Notes under the pieces: generated by a model
Database searches by the model: none
What the model saw: only the letters and a program-made list of their open reading frames with translations
Told to the model about the DNA's origin: nothing
Translations under genes and position numbers: made by a program
Assembly: GCA_021613375.1 (NCBI GenBank)
Contig: CM038722.1
Location: forward strand, 29,254,403-29,318,402
Length of the DNA: 64,000 nt
Source of the DNA: Megaleporinus macrocephalus
Taxonomy: Eukaryota; Chordata; Actinopteri; Characiformes; Anostomidae
Direction of reading: 5' to 3'
Shown here: positions 11,401 through 22,914 of the stretch, piece by piece
Position numbering within the stretch: the first letter of the stretch is position 1
Layout: the number at the start of each line of letters is the position of its first letter

Positions 11401-14400
11401 GAAACCTGAAATTCACACACTAGCTTTTTGGCAGGCCTAAGTTTTGGGGGCGGGGCTCTGGAGGGAACAGACTACAGGGGGAGATGTATCTGTTTTGCTA
11501 TTGAGCTACAAAACAGCTAACTTCAGCTAAGATCAGCAAGAAAGTACAGAGGAATAAAAACCATAAAACTAAATGATTTCAATATTTTTATGATAATTAT
11601 ATATTATTATAATAAATTGATATTTTATAATAATAAAATAAAGGACAAGAAAACTGAGGAATGATTTCACGTGTTGATACACTTTTCCTGACCTTCAGCC
11701 AGCCAGCATAGAAGAAGAATTGAAGCAGGGTGAAGATGGGCACATAGAGGTCAAGATCATGACCTGGGTAACCCTGGCTGGGGTCCAGAAACTGCCGACC
11801 AATCAGACACACCAGGAAGAAGCTGTAGACGGCCAGTGTTACCACCTGAGAGAGAAGCATCATTTATTTGTTAGTGCACTAAATGAAGACCTCTGTGCAT
11901 TTTTCTTCAGGATAGATTTGCTTTCTTTGTTTACTTTTGTTTTACAGGTGTGATCAGTTCAAAACTTTACTTACACTTGACTGAAAGCCAGCATTCATAA
12001 GAACACCTGCCTGACAAAAACCTACATAGACATTTATAAATGTTTTTTTCCAACACACCTACACTACCGCTCAAAAGTTTAGGATCACAGTGAAATGTTC
12101 TTGTTTTCAATGGAGTATCTTCTTCCTTAACACAACAATGGACTGACGGGTCTCTAAAGAAAGTTGTTTATTTCTGGTCATTGTGAGTCGGTCAGCAAGC
12201 CCTCAACTGCTGATCTTCAGATACTAAACTAACCTAGAATGTTGTTCCCTTTTATACTCACTTATTAGTAGAATGTTTTTCAGCTGTGCATCACAATTGA
12301 ACAAGAGTGTCCTAACAACCAATTAGTCCAATAACATCTTTAACTTGGATTGGCGACCGCACCAGATTTAGACACCGCACCAGATTTAGATTAGAGGACT
12401 GATAATTGCTGATAATAGGACTATATGTAAAATAAGCCTCTATACAAAAAAAGACTTTAATACAAACATTTTTATTCTTTAAAAATCATCTGATACACTT
12501 TAATTGTGATATGGACAGCATTGTTTGTAAATTGCATGAAAATTGCATGAAAATAGCATGAAATTAAATTCTAAAGTAATCTTAAACTTTTGAGCAGTAG
12601 TGTATGTTGTCACTGGAATCACAGCAGCCATCTGAAAAAAGGCTTTGTGAATATTTATGTATGTTTATGTCAGTCGTCATAAAAAGCTTATATATGTGTC
12701 GTGTATCTAAACAAAATCCACCTCCAGTAAAGTGTTACCAAACCTTTACAGTCATGCCTGTAGCTCAGTGATTGGCTAATAGGCTACTGATACACTGGTC
12801 TCTGAGAAAGCAAAGATAATGTCCTGCTGGGATTTTAGAGTAAATTAATTTATTATAATCTTGTATGTTATATTAAACCGAAGTCCTATTAGCCAGGTAA
12901 TTATTCCTTTTAATCAATAATTTAATTATGAGGAATCACCCACATAAACACCCTTTTCTCACCTGTGTGTAGACGAGAGGCACGCTGATCATGTCATAGT
13001 GGAACAGCAGGCTGCACTTCCCTCTGAACTTATTCAGCTCCTGCAGATCATTTTAAAACAACAAGCAGGCAAAAAACATCACTGACTTCTGTCACTGCAA
13101 GCAGACATAAAGTAACAGACTCCCACACAGTGAGAATATTGTGGGGTCTCCTAAATTCTGTATCCAAAACAGAACTTATTCAGCATTTTATAGTTATCCT
13201 GTAGTTATCCTGGTTTAACTGTACTTAACAAAACAGCAACACTTTGTATGAGTAGTATGTCCATAGGAAACTACAAACACACTGATAATGTGATATTCAT
13301 AAGGCTTTACAAACATATAAACAGGAAGTTATTTAATTTTGTTTTAAGTGTAATTCAAAAGTTGTTAAAAATCATAGCATGCCTCAGCCTGTGTTAATGT
13401 TGGGCAGATTGTTTCTTTGACACTGACAAATGCCATGAATACTACTTGCGCCACGTTATTTACATTGACGATGTGTCATAGGTTTTTATAAATATGTGTG
13501 GTGTAGTCGTCATGTTGTGGGCCGGATGTTGAGAGAAGCAGCCTTGTGACCAGAAGGTCAATGGTTTGATCCCATGACCGGTGGGAACTATGGGTAAAGC
13601 TGTGTATGTGCGTGTTTTACTGCACAAATGGGTTAAATGCAGAGGTAATATTTGTCGGTGTGCAAACACAAGTGGCAACTAGTTCTAAATTCTGAACGTC
13701 ATCAATGTGCTCACAGATTCTTACAGGCATATTACTCTAGACATCATGTAAAAACTTTGTACATTAGAAAAACATGTCTCACTGTGAGTGATCCAAATTT
13801 CACAAATACTGATTAACTATTTGTTTGATCACCTCCAACAGCAGTTTGTAGGTGTTGTCATCTTTGATTCTGCCCTCAGATCGCGCCACAGCGGCCAGAT
13901 TAGTGAACCACACACACGGGATCCAGTACTTATTGTAGGGAGAGTGTAAACTCTCAAACTTCTTCCTTTCCTCCCGTGTCATAAAACCTACAGAGAGAGA
14001 GAGAGACCAAAATTACTACATTTTTGCATTCGTGTAATGATAAATAATCCGCCGGTGCCAGAATTTCTTCACTGGTTTCTTATAAATGTGTCACATAAGC
14101 AAATATTTGAATAAACACCAGTGTTGTGAGTTTATCACACCACATATACATGTGTTTGTAACAACCCAGCCAAATACGAATGGGTAAAAAAGCTTAGTGC
14201 ATACAGTTTGTTTTCAATATCGTAAAAAGTAAGAATTGTCTGCTCTGGAACACAGGATCACATTTGCTAAAGGTGCTGAAACCAACCCAAGCACAGGAAT
14301 GGTTCTGCCTCTATGAAAAATGGATGGTCTACTAGTTTTATTGGTCTTGTGTAATTAGACATGTTTGACCCCTCTGAGCCAAAAACCAATTACAAACCAG

Positions 14401-17077
14401 AGGACACTGACCTGCTTGAAAATCAAGCTTTTCTTCCTTAGTCTGCAACATTTGTATCATGTCCTTTTTTGTCTCTCAATGCTTTGCTAGCATGAGCTAA
14501 CAAGGAATAGTAGCCTGTTGCTAGCCCTGTTCTGTAAGTGGCTGTTCTGGCTAACATATCATCCAGAGACAAACCACACTGACCTCACGTTGCCTTCAAG
14601 TTAAGTAGGTTTGGCTACTCAAGGTACTGTGTAGCTGATAACTCTGTTAGCCTAGCTGAACTTTATGAAGCAGCTGCTGTCTAAGGTGGGCCGGCGTGTT
14701 GTAATGGGAGCGGGGCTTGCAGTGTAGCTGCTGGGCACTGACCTAGCTGATGCTAATGCATTCTAGTTTTTATACCATGATTGAAGAAAGAGTATCGTTG
14801 TACTAACATACATTAAAGTTAAGAAGATTCTTCCTTCTTGAATTGCTAATAGCCCCTGATTGAAGGGTCTGTTCACTAACACAATCTCCTGCCTCCACTA
14901 CTAGCGGGGTTTGTGCTATATTGATTTTTGATATTAGCTGTACACACATTTTTAGCTCATAAAAGAAATGCAAATAACATTCTTTACTTTCCCTGTCTCT
15001 GTTTTAATGACTTCCTTATTTATAGGCTTGAGCTCAAATCTTGTCTTTTAGTATTGGGACGTTAACTTGTTAGCTAGTTAACCAGCTCAGCCTCCTCTAC
15101 TCTGGGCAGAATATACAATTATATAGAGAATATAGAGTGTAAAGCAGTTAAAGAGGGTCTATTTGCAGTAAAGAGTGATGTTTAACTAGCAGTTCAGTTA
15201 ACTGGTTTAACTGGTGGTCAGATTTTATGGGCATGGATTTCAACAATAATTATGAAGTATAATAATTAAGAACCAACAATAGGTCTTCTGGAGCTCTGAA
15301 GCTTCATGTTCTTGCCATACTTTCAGCTGTAGTGATAGTAGAAATACCTCCAAGACATTTAAAGGAACACATAACTGAAAGTGAACACACTGTTTTCCAC
15401 AGTCACCTGCTTCCACGACATGGTCTATGGTGGGGAAGCGTTTGAAGACGGCGGTGCTGACAGATCGGAGGATGAGCAGGGAGGCCAGGCTGGCATAGCG
15501 CATGAGTGTGCGGCGGAGGAGTCGACCTCGCTCGTCTCCGCCCTGCAGGCCCCCTGACAACACACACATGATGCTGTCCGGCAGAGGAATGGAGGTGTAC
15601 TGACTCCACCAGCGGTTTACTATCAGTGTCACGTAGAACCCTGTAGAACACCAAAACATTAGCATGTATGCAGAGTACTCAGAAAGCTCCTCACTGTTGG
15701 ACCCTTGTGTCCATTAATGTCCTATTGTGAACCAGTGTGAATGGAAAAGAATGTCCTGTATGACAGTGAGAGTGGAACAGAGATGATTCTAGAAACAAGA
15801 CCATTCTAGATCAATGATTTGTGAAGAACAATCTACAACAGTGTGAATGGGGAAAAAATTTAATTACACTTCATTTGAATCTCATATTTGTAATGCCTTA
15901 TGAATGCACTAATAAGTCATGGCTTTGTCTTTGGCTTTAATGCAAAATGGTACTTCTTTTTTATGGTGGAGGAAACCACCAACATTAAAGCACATCTGAT
16001 ACAATGTTTGGGGGCCACGGAACCCTAAACATCACCACGGAGTGTTCTAATCCTTTTATACAACAGCAAAATAGCACTGTCACTCTTGTGTTCTATTGCA
16101 TAATAACACTCTCCCTCTTATATTCTATTGCATAAGACTTCCTGCCCACTAAAATGGTACATACCTAATACGAAGGACATTGGAATGAGGCTGGCATAGT
16201 GGTTGCAGTAAATGGAGAGTTTCTCAAAATACCTCTTCTGCTCATCCAAAAGAAAGAATCTGAAAAGACACATAGACTCTATTCAGGTATTACAGGAAAA
16301 TGAAAATTTAATTTGTAATACATATTTAAAGTGTTTCCACAAGCTCATTGTAAAGGACTCCAATTTATCTTCAATACTACTCAATTTGGAATAAGCAAGA
16401 TCTTCTTAAAGTAGCCCTTATTACTTAAATGGCCAAAATATCTGAAACCCCTATTTTGTTGTAGACCAGTAAGTTCAGTTTGCAGATTAACAGGTTGAAA
16501 GGTTATTAGGTAGTTTACAGCCTTGGTTCTTCTGGAAAAGCTTTATGCCAGGGCTGTCACTGTCAATCATAGTAGTCAAGTAATCTAGCGATTATTTTTA
16601 TTATTAAGATTATTATTAAGAACCTGCTGGTGTGGGTTTCTTCCCTTTCAGTATTGCCCACAAAAGTGATTTGAGTGCTACAAGTATTCAATGGATTTAA
16701 CTCCAGAGACCACTGCTTCACAGCCAGGTGCTGGGAGGTTGTATACCCCCCTAACTGGCACTTGGCATTGGGCATAGTGATCTTAGACTGATTCTATTGG
16801 AAATACTTTAGTATGAAGATTATACAAGATATATTTCTGCCATGTAACTTGTACCAGTAATTCTACTAATTAAAAGCTGTCTACAAACTTTTGGACACAC
16901 AGTGTAATGAAGAAGGAAATCCCACCTGTATGTAACGCTGATGCCAGTGTACATGATGAAGAAGGCCAGCACCTCTTTGTACAGGACTTTATAAATGCTG
17001 CCCCTCCAGGCCAGCAGTAGCTTGGAGAAGCCACAGAAACGTGCATTGGCAACGCGAGCTGTGTACGTCACCGTCAT
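7642..17077 (-). CDS. best2: Bestrophin-2-like calcium-activated anion channel, complete, 9 coding exons
   Basis: Bestrophins form pentameric plasma-membrane Cl-/HCO3- channels opened by cytosolic Ca2+. Joining 16926-17077, 16165-16259, 15407-15640, 13833-13987, 12963-13040, 11693-11845, 11266-11346, 9783-9937 and 7642-8410 (all minus) gives an unbroken 623-residue frame, every junction GT-AG. Visible hallmarks: the conserved start [14 protein letters not shown]; pore-neck residues I76, F80 and F84 in [16 protein letters not shown], at exactly the family positions; and the acidic calcium clasp E300-D304 (GEDDDDFE). Roughly the first 365 residues are the conserved channel core; the single last exon encodes a diverged, low-complexity cytosolic tail. 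K208, a residue discussed for the BEST2 inner aperture, is present. The start is the family start; 5' leader sequence precedes it back to an acceptor at 17099, so at least one upstream non-coding exon exists. BEST2 is preferred over other paralogues because get3 is the next gene, as in human 19p13; a search would settle the paralogue. Confidence 0.93.
8411..9782. other. best2 last intron
   Basis: AT-rich, no exon and no element that I recognise. A plus-strand frame at 8402-8689 lacks any domain. Confidence 0.6.
9783..9937 (-). CDS. best2: best2 coding exon 8 (residues 317-367)
   Basis: Encodes [39 protein letters not shown] and the split Ala codon. This is the belt segment that wraps neighbouring subunits in bestrophin pentamers. 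Ends in phase 2 with a GTGAGT donor. Confidence 0.93.
10098..10310. mobile_element. Tc1-tip MITE fragment
   Basis: Begins ACAGTATGTCCTAAAGTTTG and continues GTAGACACCTGCTCATC ... CAGTAACAGCCTCTACTTGT ... GAGGATTTGCTTGTATGCAG ... AAGTAAGGTCAGGTACTGATG, a very common fish miniature inverted-repeat element. Only the left half is present. Lies in a best2 intron. Confidence 0.75.
10439..11025 (+). mobile_element. Candidate solo LTR, about 587 bp
   Basis: Bounded by TGTTACGACC and GGTCGTAACA, giving the TG...CA ends of an LTR. Inside are a TATA-like TATTTAAG near 10,492 and AATAAA at about 10,547-10,552 in promoter-then-polyA order. No internal gag-pol is present, and I see no clean target duplication, so a non-LTR interpretation remains possible. 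Lies in a best2 intron. Confidence 0.5.
11143..11260. repeat. (TGAA)n microsatellite
   Basis: Imperfect tetranucleotide array of about 118 bases, directly abutting best2 exon 7. It yields a spurious minus-strand [14 protein letters not shown] frame fused to the exon. Confidence 0.9.
11266..11346 (-). CDS. best2: best2 coding exon 7, calcium clasp (residues 290-316)
   Basis: An 81-base exon encoding [20 protein letters not shown] and the following LIDRNFQ. Residues E300-D304 form the acidic Ca2+-binding clasp that defines bestrophins, at identical numbering to human BEST1. A (TGAA)n microsatellite begins only a few bases inside the downstream intron. Confidence 0.95.
11693..11845 (-). CDS. 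best2: best2 coding exon 6 (residues 239-289)
   Basis: A 153-base, phase 0-0 exon with the helix [20 protein letters not shown] and the conserved [20 protein letters not shown] motif. CTCTCAG acceptor, GTCAGG donor. Confidence 0.94.
12062..12602 (-). mobile_element. Internally deleted Tc1-like element with TIRs and TA duplication
   Basis: Terminal repeats CACTACCGCTCAAAAGTTT and its near-perfect inverse (one mismatch in the outer 19 bases), each flanked by TA, give a 541-bp element. On the minus strand from 12181 it reads [20 protein letters not shown] followed quickly by a stop, the very N-terminus of a Tc1-family transposase. The catalytic region is gone, so it could only be mobilised in trans. 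Lies in best2 intron 5. Confidence 0.85.
12963..13040 (-). CDS. best2: best2 coding exon 5 (residues 213-238)
   Basis: A 78-base, phase 0-0 exon encoding [26 protein letters not shown] (residues 213-238), the family segment leading into the next membrane helix. CTGCAG acceptor, GTGAGA donor. Confidence 0.93.
13515..13690 (+). mobile_element. tRNA-derived SINE fragment
   Basis: Contains AGAAGGTCAATGGTTTGATC, where GGTTTGATCC is a B-box of an RNA polymerase III promoter, followed by the GGGTTAAATGCAGAGGT tail motif of a common fish SINE. Lies in best2 intron 4. Confidence 0.65.
13833..13987 (-). CDS. best2: best2 coding exon 4 (residues 161-212)
   Basis: Encodes [28 protein letters not shown] and the cytosolic helix ending YKLLLE (K208). 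The acceptor lies behind a short CT tract (CTCTCTCTGTAG); the donor is GTGATC. Confidence 0.93.
13988..15406. other. best2 intron 3
   Basis: No coding sequence. Contains several GCTAGC / TTAGCTAG-type clusters but no element that I can name. Confidence 0.6.
15407..15640 (-). CDS. best2: best2 coding exon 3 (residues 83-160)
   Basis: A 234-base exon. It opens with [15 protein letters not shown] (F84 of the neck) and closes with the highly conserved [19 protein letters not shown] stretch followed by VVEAG. TTCTACAG acceptor, GTGACT donor, phase 1 at both ends. Confidence 0.94.
16165..16259 (-). CDS. best2: best2 coding exon 2 (residues 51-82)
   Basis: A 95-base exon between a TTTTCAG acceptor and a GTATGT donor. 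It encodes [19 protein letters not shown] and the start of the pore-lining helix, including I76 and F80, which line the neck that gates anion flow in bestrophin structures. Confidence 0.93.
16640..16910. mobile_element. Tc1-tip MITE fragment, 3' half
   Basis: Shares CAGAGACCACTGCTTCACAG, TGGCATTGGGCATAGTGA and a terminal TGTCTACAAACTTTTGGACA with the family at 10.1, 37.3, 42.3 and 50.8 kb. It lies immediately beside best2 exon 1. Confidence 0.75.
16926..17077 (-). CDS. best2: best2 coding exon 1 (residues 1-50)
   Basis: Starts at the ATG at 17075-17077. The exon itself begins at 17098 after a TTTTCAG acceptor, so 21 bases of leader are included upstream. It encodes the cytosolic N-terminus and first membrane helix ([19 protein letters not shown]). 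It ends in phase 2 inside the Arg51 codon, with a GTGGGA donor. Confidence 0.93.
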
Positions 17078-18144
17078 GAGTACGTCAGGAACGAACACTG
17101 AAAACAGTCAACAAAACACACTAATGTGGTTTATGCATAAATTCCATCATTTTTATACAGCTATTCATAATTCGATCACTGAGATGTCAAAAAGTCATTT
17201 AGAGTAGTTTAGCATGAAATGCAGCCAAGAAACATTTGCCAATTAAGAATTGTTCATAGTTTGAGGTGATAGGAAATGTTTATGTCCAAGAAAGCTGCAT
17301 TATATATTATATATGCATTAGATTTTATATGAAATAATGTCTGATAGGAGATGTTCTTTCTGATAGCTTTAAAGAAGGTTTTGACACATAAATTGGTGGT
17401 GGAGGGTTACATATAGAGCATTATAAGACAAAATAGTCCCGAAATAAAACATATATATATATATATATTTGTGTGACCCATCATGGTTCCCATCACCACT
17501 GTACAGAAATCTCAGTCTGCAAGTTTCTCAACTATGAGTTTCTTAGTGACTGAATGAGAATAGCTAAATTTCCGGTACCACTTTAGAATAAGATTACCTT
17601 TATAAAACCAATAATAATCAGTTATAATCAGTTGATATATATCACTGAAACAAAGGATAACTATGACCTGATGCTGTTGGAACAACTCCTTGCCTAAAAA
17701 GATAGCTTCATTTTTGGCATGTTTTATGAAGAATGGACCAAAAAAAAAGATCCAAAATGACCTGGAAAGAGGTCTAGTTACAGTGACTTACATTTAAAAT
17801 ACAGTATGTTATTACAAGATACAAGGATGTCGTTCTAACAACAGTACAAATTATAATAGAAAAGAATGGAGTGATCAAAGCTTTTCCAAGAAAATCATTA
17901 ATTTGATAAAGTAGACTTTAAAATTACACTAAAACATTATTATTAAATTATTTATAAAAAAAACCCACACAAAATAAAACATTTGAACACCCTGGGTCAG
18001 ATTACATGCTTTGCTGATTTTCTAGATTAAAATAAGTTTACATATCCTATACACAGATATACAGATATATGTTTAATTTAGTGAATAAACAGTAATTGTG
18101 TGTTAAAATGTGTAAAAGTGTGTTGCAAACTTTTGCTTATCATT

Positions 18145-18325
18145 ATATCGTCGCTGTCCTATGAAAAAAATTTTTTATGACTAATGGACCAATAGAAGTG
18201 CTCCAAAATAGCTCAGAAACAAATCTGGTTCCATTGACTTACATTGAAAGTAAAGTATGATTTTGGTTTCTCGAAGTTGCAATTTTAGAGATAATTGTTT
18301 TTCATTGGACAGCGACGGTATGTAG
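18145..18325 (-). repeat. Interspersed repeat family A (CGCTGTCC...GGACCAATAG), copy 1
   Basis: Carries TGGACCAATAGAAGTGCTCC, CCATTGACTTACATTGAAAG and TTTTTCATTGGACAGCGACG, the landmarks of a family with at least eight copies in this window. Bounded by copies of the same CGCTGTCC motif in inverse orientation (18,151 and 18,310), so probably a MITE. Confidence 0.75.
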
Positions 18326-18899
18326 AGGATGTTGTGAGGGGTCACTCGAGGGGATGTGAGCTCCGCAGTGAAGCCTGTACTGAGTAATGAGAGTGTGGGT
18401 AATGCCTGCATCTCTTGCTGGGGGCTGAAATGAAAAAGAAAGAGAAAAAAAAGCCAGTGCGCTCTTGCCTGAGACGGAGCGCTCTCTGCTCACAGTGTGC
18501 AGCAGTGCGGTGTAAACAGCAGGCAGTATGATACAAACTCACTGAGCTGAAGGGAGACCCCTCGCCCCCCGCTACCATTCCCCTTGTCTGTCTCTGCCTG
18601 TTAACCACGATGAGGCCCTATTACATAAACTACACACACACCAACACAGACCAACTGAACAGCTACACTCGTTTACTCTCTCACACTGCAGGAGCGCATT
18701 TCAAACCCACACACGTATCTAATAACTGTCCCAGACTGACGTCTCCGAGAGTACACATCATCATCATCATCAAAATATTCCTGAACAACTGCTTTTCAGA
18801 AAATCTATGGATTACAAAGACTAACTAAACATTAAAATTTGTAGATTACAAAAACAATCTAGAACATTCAAAAAATAGTTCACAAACACTACGCAAACA

Positions 18900-19380
18900 C
18901 TAAGAAAAAAAAGAAAAGTAATGAATGCTAGAAAGCTGCAAAACCATGTAGACTGAAAAAAGACTGGACTGACAAAGCTAGACTATAAATAAAAAACTAG
19001 AATAAAAAACTAAATATATAAATAAATAAATAGATGCTAGAATGAAAAAAAAACTGTAAATGAAAAAAATTAATATACTATAGAGTAGTTGACAAAAACA
19101 ACTAGAATGAAAAAGCTAGACTATAAATAAATAGATTTGAAAAACAACTAGAATAAAAAAGTTAGACTATAAATAAATAGATTTGAAAAACAACTAGAAT
19201 AAAAAAGTTAGACTACAAATAAATAGATTTGAAAAACAACTAGAATGAAAAAGCTGCACTATAAATAAACAGATTGCAAAAAAATTGAATGCTAGAAACT
19301 TTAAAAAATAGCCTGTAGCATAAAAAAAAGCTAGACAAAAATTTTGGATTACAAAAATCCCTGATAGCCAAAAATCAACT
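18900..19380. repeat. Degenerate tandem repeat, unit about 46-50 bp
   Basis: Recurring GACTATAAATAAATAGATTT then GAAAAACAACTAGAAT and AAAAAAGTTA. The last copies are nearly identical (19,110-19,250) and the outer ones are decayed. Confidence 0.8.
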
Positions 19381-19879
19381 GATAGCAAAACATCTGCATA
19401 ATAAAAGTCTCCATTTCTGCCACGCTACTTAACTTTAACACATTACTGTAATCAGTCACCAGTAGACATTTATCACATACTTTCTTATATAGACCGGTCC
19501 AGCAAACACATGCAACAAACAACTCAACTGCAATTAATTTTTTTTAAAAAATGTATTACAAAGGAATCAGTTTTACCTTTGATCAGAGCAGAATCCTCCT
19601 CGCAGCTCCTACAGGGCCAGTTAAAACTCTTACTGCTCCTCCACTGCCTCTAATGTCTCCACTCGCTTTGTGGGAGCTCACCACCCCTCCACTCCTCCAC
19701 TTCACTCTCAGTATTCACTCCTGCTGCTGCTGCACCAACTACTACAGCTTATTCCATCAGTGTCCAGTCAGCACTTCATAACTACCCAGATCCACATTGA
19801 CCAACACTGTCCCCATCAGACACCCAGCACTCCAGCTCCACTCTCGCTTCACACCCTGAAACATCCACAGGTGTTTCTG

Positions 19880-20130
19880 TCCATCCTTCCACTGTGAGGA
19901 GACACCTCAGTGCTGCGGGTCTGAAAGGATGTGTAGCGGTTCAAGAAGCTCCTGAGAAAAAGAGATACAGACACATTAAACAAAGAAGCTGCTGGTGGTC
20001 TTAGAACAATGGACTGATCACCCCAGGGTCCAGAACCTCAACATCATTGTATGTGTTTGGGCTTATTTGGATGGTGAGAAGCAGAAAATGATAAACCAGC
20101 TTCTAAGACTGAACTTTGGAGGTGAGTCTC
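19880..20130 (+). pseudogene. Tc1-like transposase relic, internally deleted
   Basis: Plus-strand reading PSTVRRHLSAAGLKGCVAVQ resembles the second helix-turn-helix of Tc1 transposases. After a frame break NLNIIVCVWAYLDGEKQK resembles the DLNIIESVWDYL segment around the third catalytic residue, with the DDE Glu replaced. The middle of the catalytic domain is absent. Not functional. Confidence 0.65.
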
Positions 20131-20554
20131 CTGAAAAGAATGTGTAATAAAGGTAAACAGTGAACACAATAAACACTAAAAAATGTGACAATGTTTAGTT
20201 TTTGAGGCTTCTGTATAATAAATGTATTTTGCTTTTTTCTTGACAGTAACAAATAAATAAATACCACTTAATGACTTAAATGACAGGCTTGCAGCACAGA
20301 CATATGTGGCCGCTTCACAGACGTTAATATCTTGTGCACAGACCTCTTTTTTCTTGTGCATTGACTTTAAATCCCTTGTTATTTATTCTGCCGGAGCCCC
20401 TTCAGCCCAGCGGGGGCAGCTCAAGCTTGTTAGCTCATAAACTCCTGCTGATAGAGACCAGCTCAAAACAGTGACTTAATAAGGTTTTGCTAGAGAGAAT
20501 TTATACAGACCTATAACAGATAATACAATATCATATACACTGTTTAATTAATAT

Positions 20555-21072
20555 ATACAGTCTTTGATACAGTCTAGGATCACTTTAGAATTTCATTTCA
20601 TACAATTTTCATGCAATTCACAACCAATATTGTCCATTTCACAATTAATGTAAGTGTATCAGATGATTTTTAAAGAATTAAAATGTTTGTATTAAAGTCT
20701 ATTTTTGTATAGAGGCTTATTTTACATATAGTTCTATTATCAGTAATTCTCAGTCCTCTGTCTAAATCTCCTGGTACGGCCACCAATCCAAGTTAAGGAT
20801 GTTATTGGACTAATTGGTTGTTAGGACACTCTTGATCAATTGTGATCACAGCTGAAAAACATTCTACTAATAAGTGAGTATAAAAGGGAACAACATTCTA
20901 GGTTAGTTTAGTATCTGAAGATCAGCAGTTGATGGCTTGCTGACCGACTCAAAATGACCAGAAAGAAACAACTTTCTTTAGAGACCCGTCAGTCCATTGT
21001 TGTGCTAATGAAGAAGATACTCCATTAAAAACAAGAACATTTCACTGTGATCCCAAACTTTTGGTAATGTTA
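20555..21072 (+). mobile_element. Second internally deleted Tc1-like element, inverted relative to the 12.06-kb copy
   Basis: Near-identical to the reverse complement of 12,062-12,602. It has the same transposase stub, ATG at 20954, reading [20 protein letters not shown]. The left terminal repeat is eroded; the right end AAACTTTTGGTAATGTTA is recognisable. A scrap ending ATGTTATGGATGATCAGTGT abuts it and looks like the tip of another Tc1 family. Confidence 0.8.
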
Positions 21073-21089
21073 TGGATGATCAGTGTCTG

Positions 21090-21099
<10 letters not shown>

Positions 21100-21154
<55 letters not shown>
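21100..21154. repeat. (CA)n microsatellite
   Basis: About 55 bases of pure CA following a short TA run. Confidence 0.95.
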
Positions 21155-21156
<2 letters not shown>

Positions 21157-21184
21157 CTACCTATATGGTAGAACTATATAGTTC

Positions 21185-21795
21185 TACAATTACAGACTGA
21201 TTTTCTGCATACATTGTTTATCCCCTTTCACCCTGTTCTTTAATGGTCAGCACCCCCATAGAGCAGGCAGTGCAGTGACACTAATGTGGTAGAGCAGTAT
21301 TAGTGTGTGTTGTGCTGGTGCGAGTGGATCAGACACAGCAGAGCTGCTGGAGTGTTTAAACACTGTGTCCACTCTATTAGACACTCCTACCTTGCGGGTC
21401 AACAGTGTAGATGTAAAGTCAAAGATGATAGTTTATCTGTTACTGCACAGTTTCTGTTGGTCATCCTCTAGTCCTTCATCAGTGCTCACAGGACGCCGCC
21501 CACAGGACACTGTTGGCTGGATGTTTTGGTTGGTGGACGATTCTCAGTCCAGCAGTGACACTGTGGAGGTGTTTAAACTCCAGCAGCACTTCTGTGTCTG
21601 ATCCACTCACACCCGCACAACACACACTAACACACCACCACCATGTTAAGGTCACTGCAGTGCTGAGAATGATCCACCTCTCTAATAGTACCTGCTCTGT
21701 GGGGGCCTGTGGTGGTCCTGACCATTGAAGAACAGGCTGAAGATGGAACATCAAAGTATACAGAGAAACAGATGGACTACAGTCTGTAATTGTTG
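21185..21795. mobile_element. Fold-back element with arms over 200 bp
   Basis: The left part (ACAATTACAGACTG; CCCTGTTCTTTAATGGTCAG; GTGTGTTGTGCTGGTGCGAG; CAGAGCTGCTGGAGTGTTTA) recurs as its reverse complement on the right (TTTAAACTCCAGCAGCACTT; CTCACACCCGCACAACACAC; GACCATTGAAGAACAGG; CAGTCTGTAATTGT). The arms flank a roughly 200-bp centre. No coding sequence. A recurrent fish fold-back MITE type. Confidence 0.8.
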
Positions 21796-22719
21796 ACTGA
21801 TATTATATGGTCAGTGGAGCCGATAGACAACGAGTGTAGAACCAAGGAGGTGCATCTAAATGCTCAGTGTGAGTGCATGTTGATAATAATAATAATAGTG
21901 ATAATAGAATGGGGTACATTTGAAAAGAAAGATAAATAAAACCTATTATTGGGGACTACTTTGCCTACCTGAGGACCAACAGGTGTCTCTCTGTCCTGCA
22001 TGTGTTTACAAAATACTTTTTAGACTAAAACCTTCTGATAAAACAATGCTTCTGGCATCGGCCAGCACAGATAGTTAGTAGTTTCATAAGTTTCTGAGAA
22101 ACAGATTGTAGAGACATTAAGCTTTTGGGATGTCTGGTTTCTATCACCACCACTAAGAACTACTCTGGCTTGGACAGGCTGTGATTTCTCTAGAATCTCC
22201 TTCTCTTTCTTTTTTATCATGTTATTAATGTACTTATGCACAAATGCTACTCATCGTAACTGGAAGTAGTATTTCCTTTGCTGCAGTGCGGCTTGGACGC
22301 CAGCTTGGGTCTATATGATGGCGTGTTCAGAAGTGTCTGCTTTAATCCTCATTACTCTCTGGAGTGGTCCGCTGTACTCGGTTGGGGTTCTTGTTTGTGC
22401 AGGTTACGGTGGGGGGTGAAAGGTGGCCACGGTCACTTCACATCTTTACAAATCAGCAGAAGCTGTCAGGCCTCTGCTTTTAGTGCCAGCCCCTCTAAAC
22501 TCCACACTGTAACACTACAAAGCCTGAACTGTGCACACACACACACACACACACTATAGAACATAATACAAACTTTAGAATAAGACTTCCCTTATCAGTG
22601 GGTATTAGGTAGGTTATAAACACACAAAGTTTTAATAAACAGTTATAACTTATCAATAAGATAAAAGTGTACTGTTCTATTTAATGAATGTGAAGGTGTT
22701 GAAGCTGACAGGTTTGAGG

Positions 22720-22800
22720 ACTGATGGCAAGGCAGGTTTATTCGTATAGCACCTTTAATTCACAGTGGCAACTCAGAGTGCTTTAAATAAATAAAGCCTT
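22720..22800 (+). repeat. SINE-like fragment
   Basis: GGCAAGGCAGGTTTATTCGT then ATAGCACCTTTAATTCACAG and AGAGTGCTTTAAATAAATAA, a very widespread fish short interspersed repeat motif. Confidence 0.55.
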
Positions 22801-22914
22801 AAGTGATTCAGTTAAAAGGAAATAATAAATATAAATCATTAAAGCATTGAAATGAATCAGTTGGAAGAAATAAGAAATATACAAATATTTAGAAAGAAAG
22901 TAAATTAAACATAA

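Noticed and set aside
22278..22559. 93-codon plus-strand frame in a GC-richer patch
   Set aside because: No domain, no flanking splice pattern, ends in a CA repeat; left as unexplained non-coding sequence.
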